From positions 1-18,237 of the forward strand of contig NZ_JZWV01000282.1 of NCBI RefSeq assembly GCF_000966975.1: 18,237 nt of DNA, read 5' to 3'. Under the pieces are notes generated by a model. That model saw only the letters and a list, made by a program, of their open reading frames with translations, was not told where the DNA came from and searched no databases. This DNA comes from Streptomyces katrae (lineage in GTDB: Bacteria; Actinomycetota; Actinomycetes; Streptomycetales; Streptomycetaceae). Below, one piece after another: positions 15,761-18,237 of this stretch; position 1 is the first letter of the stretch; every line of letters begins with the position of its first letter. The translations under genes and the position numbers were made by a program.

Positions 15761-15793
15761 CACTTGACAAGTGAGACACCGGGCTTGCAGTCT
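15761..15793 (+). promoter_or_regulatory. hyi promoter with palindrome CACTTG-A-CAAGTG on the -35 box
   Basis: TTGACA (15764-15769) is a perfect -35 box, with CAGTCT (15788-15793) 18 bp downstream as a fair -10. The 13-bp palindrome CACTTG-A-CAAGTG (15761-15773) is centred on this -35 box. The placement resembles the TCAACA-N3-TGTTGA operators, but the sequence differs, so a different protein or a variant site may be involved. Confidence 0.6.
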
Positions 15794-15812
15794 TCCATCA
15801 AGCAGAAAATAA

Positions 15813-15829
15813 CTTCCGCAATACGGAAG
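15813..15829 (+). promoter_or_regulatory. Inverted repeat CTTCCG-N5-CGGAAG over the hyi ribosome-binding site
   Basis: CTTCCG (15813-15818) and CGGAAG (15824-15829) form a perfect 6-bp inverted repeat with a CAATA centre. The right arm is part of the ribosome-binding sequence GGAAGGAG (15825-15832). It could be an operator of IclR-type half-site form or an RNA hairpin that masks the ribosome-binding site. Confidence 0.5.
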
Positions 15830-15844
15830 GAGCGCACACCCCTC

Positions 15845-16678
15845 ATGGGATACTCGGACCAGCGCTTCGATGTGAACCTTTCGATCCTCTTCACGGAACT
15901 CCCGCTCCTGGAGCGCCCCGCGGCCGCCGCCGCGGCGGGCTTCACCGCGGTCGAGCTGTGGTGGCCCTGGATCGAGACCCCCACCCCCGCTCAGGAGGAG
16001 CTCGACGCCCTCAAGAAGGCTCTTGAGGACGCCGGCACCCAGCTGGTGGGCCTGAACTTCTACGCCGGCCAGCTCCCCGGCCCGGACCGCGGCGCGGTCT
16101 CGGTGCCCGGCGAGGAGTCGGACCGCTTCAACGCCAACATCAACGTCGCGGCCGACTTCGCCGCCTCGGTCGGCTGCAAGGCGCTCAACGCCCTGTACGG
16201 CAACCGGGTCGAGGGCGTGGACCCGGCCGTCCAGGACGAGCTGGCCCTGAAGAACCTGGTCGTCGCGGCCCAGGCCGCCGACCGCGTGGGTGCGATCCTC
16301 CTGATCGAGACCCTCAACAAGCCCGAGTCGCCGCTCTACCCGCTGGTGAGCGCGCCGGCCGCGATCGAGATCGTGGACAAGGTGAACGAGGCCACCGGTC
16401 TCGGGAACGCCAAGTTCCTCCTCGACCTGTACCACCTGGCGATGAACGATGAGGACCTCTCCGAGGTCATCGAAAAGTACGCCGCCAAGACCGGGCACGT
16501 CCAGATCGCGGACAAGCCCGGACGCGGTGCCCCCGGCACCGGCGAGCTGCCCCTCGAGGACCTCCTCGACCAGCTCAAGAAGGCCGGCTACCAGGGCTTT
16601 GTCGGCCTGGAGTACAAGGCCGCCGACGCCGCCGCGTCCTTCGACTGGCTGCCGGCCGAGGCCCGCGCCGCCAAGTAG
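15845..16678 (+). CDS. hyi: Hydroxypyruvate isomerase
   Basis: The 277-aa TIM-barrel protein interconverts hydroxypyruvate and tartronate semialdehyde. Metal/active-site positions of the family are present: Glu155 in LLIETLNKP, Asp194 and His197 in FLLDLYHLAMN, His218/Gln220 in GHVQIADKPGRGAPGTGEL, and Glu256 in VGLEYK. Early blocks DVNLSILFTELPLLERPAAAAAAGF and VGLNFYAG agree. ATG 15845 is chosen since it gives the canonical N-terminus; GGAAGGAG lies 12 bases upstream, a rather long spacing. glxR follows after 71 nt, forming a hyi-glxR unit. Glyoxylate carboligase, which makes tartronate semialdehyde, is not in the window. A divergent start of the small two-gene unit lies 125 nt upstream. 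Confidence 0.95.
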   Translation: MGYSDQRFDVNLSILFTELPLLERPAAAAAAGFTAVELWWPWIETPTPAQEELDALKKALEDAGTQLVGLNFYAGQLPGPDRGAVSVPGEESDRFNANINVAADFAASVGCKALNALYGNRVEGVDPAVQDELALKNLVVAAQAADRVGAILLIETLNKPESPLYPLVSAPAAIEIVDKVNEATGLGNAKFLLDLYHLAMNDEDLSEVIEKYAAKTGHVQIADKPGRGAPGTGELPLEDLLDQLKKAGYQGFVGLEYKAADAAASFDWLPAEARAAK

Positions 16679-16679
16679 G

Positions 16680-16703
16680 CGGACAAAGTCCGGGCGAACG
16701 CCC
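16680..16703 (+). other. Two small adjoining hairpins between hyi and glxR
   Basis: CGGAC-AAA-GTCCG (16680-16692) is directly joined to GGGCG-AA-CGCCC (16692-16703). Both stems are 5 bp. They may stabilise the upstream message or weakly attenuate glxR. There is no T-run close enough to call a terminator. Confidence 0.35.
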
Positions 16704-16749
16704 AGGCACCCCTCGCACTTTTCGTACGTATCAATAGAAGGACCTCATT

Positions 16750-17649
16750 ATGAGCAACCCCGCTGCGCTCCCGAAGATCGCCTGGATCGGCCTCGGCATC
16801 ATGGGCTCCCCCATGTCCGAGAACCTGATCAAGGCCGGCTACTCGGTCACCGGCTTCACCCTTGAGCAGGACAAGCTGGACCGCCTGGCCGCCGCCGGCG
16901 GCACCGCCGCCGGCTCGATCGCCGAGGCCGTCGCGGACGCCGACGTCATCATCACGATGGTGCCCGCCTCCCCGCAGGTCGAGGCCATCAACTACGGCCC
17001 GAACGGCATCCTCGAGAACGCCAAGTCCGGCGCGCTGATCATCGACATGTCGTCGATCACCCCGCAGACCTCCATCGACCTGGCGAAGAACGCCGCCGAG
17101 AAGGGCATCCGCGTCATCGACGCCCCGGTGTCCGGCGGCGAGGCCGGCGCCATCGAGGCCGTCCTGTCGATCATGGTGGGTGGCGAGCAGGCCGACTTCG
17201 ACGCCGCGCTGCCGATCCTCGAGGCCCTCGGCAAGGTCATCGTCCTGTGCGGTCCGCACGGCTCCGGCCAGACGGTGAAGGCCGCCAACCAGCTCATCGT
17301 CGCGGTGAACATCCAGGCGTGCGCCGAGGCCGTCGTCTTCCTCGAGAAGTCCGGCGTGAACCTGGAGGCGGCGCTCGACGTCCTCAACGGCGGTCTGGCC
17401 GGCTCCACGGTCCTGACCCGCAAGAAGGACAACTTCCTGAACCGCGACTTCAAGCCCGGTTTCCGGATCGACCTGCACCACAAGGACATGGGCATCGTCA
17501 CCGACGCCGCCCGCAACGTCGGTGCCGCCCTGCCCGTCGGCGCGGTCGTCGCCCAGCTGGTCGCCTCCCTGCGCGCCCAGGGTGACGGCGGCCTGGACCA
17601 CTCCGCGCTGCTCCGCGCGGTCGAGCGCCTCTCCGGCGCCCAGGTCTGA
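16750..17649 (+). CDS. glxR: 2-hydroxy-3-oxopropionate (tartronate semialdehyde) reductase
   Basis: The 299-aa enzyme reduces tartronate semialdehyde to glycerate with NAD(P)H. It is a beta-hydroxyacid dehydrogenase: nucleotide-binding GLGIMGSPMSENL (14-26), VPASPQVEAI, the substrate-binding block DAPVSGGEAGAIEAVLSIMVGG (124-145), and the catalytic Lys177/Asn180 in GQTVKAANQLIV. The C-terminal helical domain contains KDMGIVTDAARNVGAALPV. Length and blocks fit GlxR rather than 3-hydroxyisobutyrate dehydrogenase, which is the alternative; pairing with hyi settles it. ATG 16750 has AGAAGGA upstream. It ends the glyoxylate-to-glycerate unit and is followed by several hairpins before catalase. The name glxR is also used for an unrelated CRP-type regulator in corynebacteria. 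Confidence 0.95.
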   Translation: MSNPAALPKIAWIGLGIMGSPMSENLIKAGYSVTGFTLEQDKLDRLAAAGGTAAGSIAEAVADADVIITMVPASPQVEAINYGPNGILENAKSGALIIDMSSITPQTSIDLAKNAAEKGIRVIDAPVSGGEAGAIEAVLSIMVGGEQADFDAALPILEALGKVIVLCGPHGSGQTVKAANQLIVAVNIQACAEAVVFLEKSGVNLEAALDVLNGGLAGSTVLTRKKDNFLNRDFKPGFRIDLHHKDMGIVTDAARNVGAALPVGAVVAQLVASLRAQGDGGLDHSALLRAVERLSGAQV

Positions 17650-17656
17650 TCCCGCG

Positions 17657-17699
17657 GCGGCCCGCTCCCCCGGGCCGCACCCCCCCCGCCTGACGGGGG
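17657..17699 (+). terminator. Tandem hairpins after glxR
   Basis: GCGGCCCG (17657-17664) pairs with CGGGCCGC (17671-17678), loop 6. CCCCCG (17683-17688) pairs with CGGGGG (17694-17699), loop 5. The first begins 7 nt after the glxR stop. No T-run follows directly. Confidence 0.6.
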
Positions 17700-17707
17700 C
17701 CCGAGTT

Positions 17708-17767
17708 TCCGGATGGTGCCGGTGCTGACACCTGTCCTGTCGCGCCCAAGCGCCGGCACCGTCCGGA
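17708..17767 (+). other. Large 18-bp imperfect hairpin upstream of the catalase promoter
   Basis: Bases 17708-17725 pair with 17750-17767 over 18 continuous positions, two of them G-U wobbles, around a 24-nt loop. It is followed by T-rich DNA (17770-17788) and lies 20 nt before the catalase operator. It is probably a back-up terminator for hyi-glxR, though its size also allows a regulatory role. Confidence 0.6.
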
Positions 17768-17787
17768 TTACCTCCCCATTCTTTCTT

Positions 17788-17828
17788 TCAACAAACTGTT
17801 GACGTCGCGTTCAGGCCGAAATTAGGCT
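17788..17828 (+). promoter_or_regulatory. Catalase promoter with TCAACA-N3-TGTTGA operator
   Basis: -35 TTGACG (17799-17804) and -10 TAGGCT (17823-17828) are 18 bp apart. The perfect palindrome TCAACA-AAC-TGTTGA (17788-17802) overlaps the -35 box in the same register as at uraD and aceB. Transcription would begin near 17835. Confidence 0.82.
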
Positions 17829-17833
17829 CCGCA

Positions 17834-17855
17834 TGACGGAAGACGCTTTCCGTCA
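17834..17855 (+). promoter_or_regulatory. Hairpin at the 5' end of the catalase transcript
   Basis: TGACGGAA (17834-17841) and TTCCGTCA (17848-17855) form a perfect 8-bp stem with a 6-nt loop. It coincides with the predicted start site (~17835), so the mRNA would begin with this hairpin. It could protect the 5' end or be a second operator just downstream of the start. Confidence 0.55.
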
Positions 17856-17880
17856 GCAGTTACCCGTACGGAAGGTCACC

Positions 17881-18237
17881 ATGTCGAAGCGCACGCTGAC
17901 GACCGAGTCCGGCGCCCCGGTCGCCGACAATCAGAACTCCGCCACCGCCGGCGTCGGTGGCCCGCTCCTGATCCAGGACCAGCAGCTCCTTGAGAAGCTC
18001 GCCCGCTTCAACCGTGAGCGCATCCCGGAGCGTGTGGTGCACGCCCGCGGCTCGGCCGCGTACGGCTACTTCGAGGTGACCGACGACGTCACCGCCTACA
18101 CCTCGGCCAAGTTCCTCTCCGAGGTCGGCAAGAAGACCGAGACCTTCCTGCGGTTCTCCACCGTGGCCGACTCCCTCGGTGGCGCGGACGCCGTCCGCGA
18201 CCCGCGCGGCTTCGCGCTGAAGTTCTACACCGAGGAC
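17881..18237 (+). CDS. Catalase (clade 3, heme), N-terminal part
   Basis: The first 119 codons are present and the frame is open to the window edge. The sequence has the catalase start pattern: [43 protein letters not shown], with the distal catalytic His (about residue 54) in RVVHARG, then the [31 protein letters not shown] block. This is a monofunctional heme catalase of the small-subunit type. ATG 17881 has GGAAGG six bases upstream. It is read in the same direction as hyi-glxR but behind its own promoter with the operator shared by uraD and aceB. It most likely removes the H2O2 made by uricase. The heme-ligand Tyr and C-terminus lie outside the window. Confidence 0.95.
   Translation, partial: MSKRTLTTESGAPVADNQNSATAGVGGPLLIQDQQLLEKLARFNRERIPERVVHARGSAAYGYFEVTDDVTAYTSAKFLSEVGKKTETFLRFSTVADSLGGADAVRDPRGFALKFYTED

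Noticed and set aside
15764..15844. N-terminal extension of hyi from TTG 15764
   Set aside because: That codon is the -35 box, and the canonical protein begins at ATG 15845.

Overview
The base composition (about 70% G+C), the near-exclusive G/C third codon positions and the gene families point to a Streptomyces chromosome. The window is dominated by the lower part of oxidative purine catabolism (8-oxoguanine/urate to allantoin) and by the glyoxylate-using steps that follow allantoin breakdown. I saw no insertion sequence, prophage, CRISPR, tRNA or rRNA. Most of this is a recognisable metabolic locus; the less familiar parts are its regulatory DNA and two small uncharacterised genes.

Left part (1-4700): the 5' half of a MocR-type GntR regulator reads leftward from a cluster of ATTGGC boxes. 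A short, doubtful ORF and a MocA-like molybdenum cofactor nucleotidyltransferase read rightward. Malate synthase (aceB) follows behind a well-formed promoter and long leader, then a secreted SGNH/GDSL hydrolase with a hairpin in its leader.

Middle part (4700-9700): a protein with a maltokinase N-terminal-cap-like domain, a saccharopine dehydrogenase-like oxidoreductase (minus), a STAND-type ATPase that lacks a DNA-binding domain (minus), and a divergent tandem Lrp/AsnC regulator behind a perfect 12-bp palindrome.

Purine block (9700-15100, minus): the order of transcription is uraD, uraH, uricase, 8-oxoguanine deaminase, NCS2 permease. uraD-uraH-uricase are separated by 1-2 nt and are surely one operon. 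The deaminase lies 185 nt further on. The permease is separated from it by two strong tandem hairpins and probably has its own promoter. Together these genes import purine, make urate and convert it to allantoin.

Right part (15061-18237): a two-gene minus-strand unit (a small MTH1187-like protein and an HTH_22-like regulator, ATGA overlap) ends in a clear intrinsic terminator just before the uraD promoter. Divergent from it are hydroxypyruvate isomerase (hyi) and tartronate semialdehyde reductase (glxR), then the start of a catalase that runs off the window.

How it fits together: uricase makes H2O2 (removed by catalase) and leads to allantoin. Allantoin breakdown, encoded elsewhere, releases glyoxylate. 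Glyoxylate is used by malate synthase or, via glyoxylate carboligase (not in the window), by Hyi and GlxR to give glycerate. In support of co-regulation, I see the same 15-bp palindrome, TCAACA-N3-TGTTGA, lying across the -35 box of the aceB, uraD and catalase promoters at identical register. The likely reader is an IclR-type allantoin regulator encoded outside the window.
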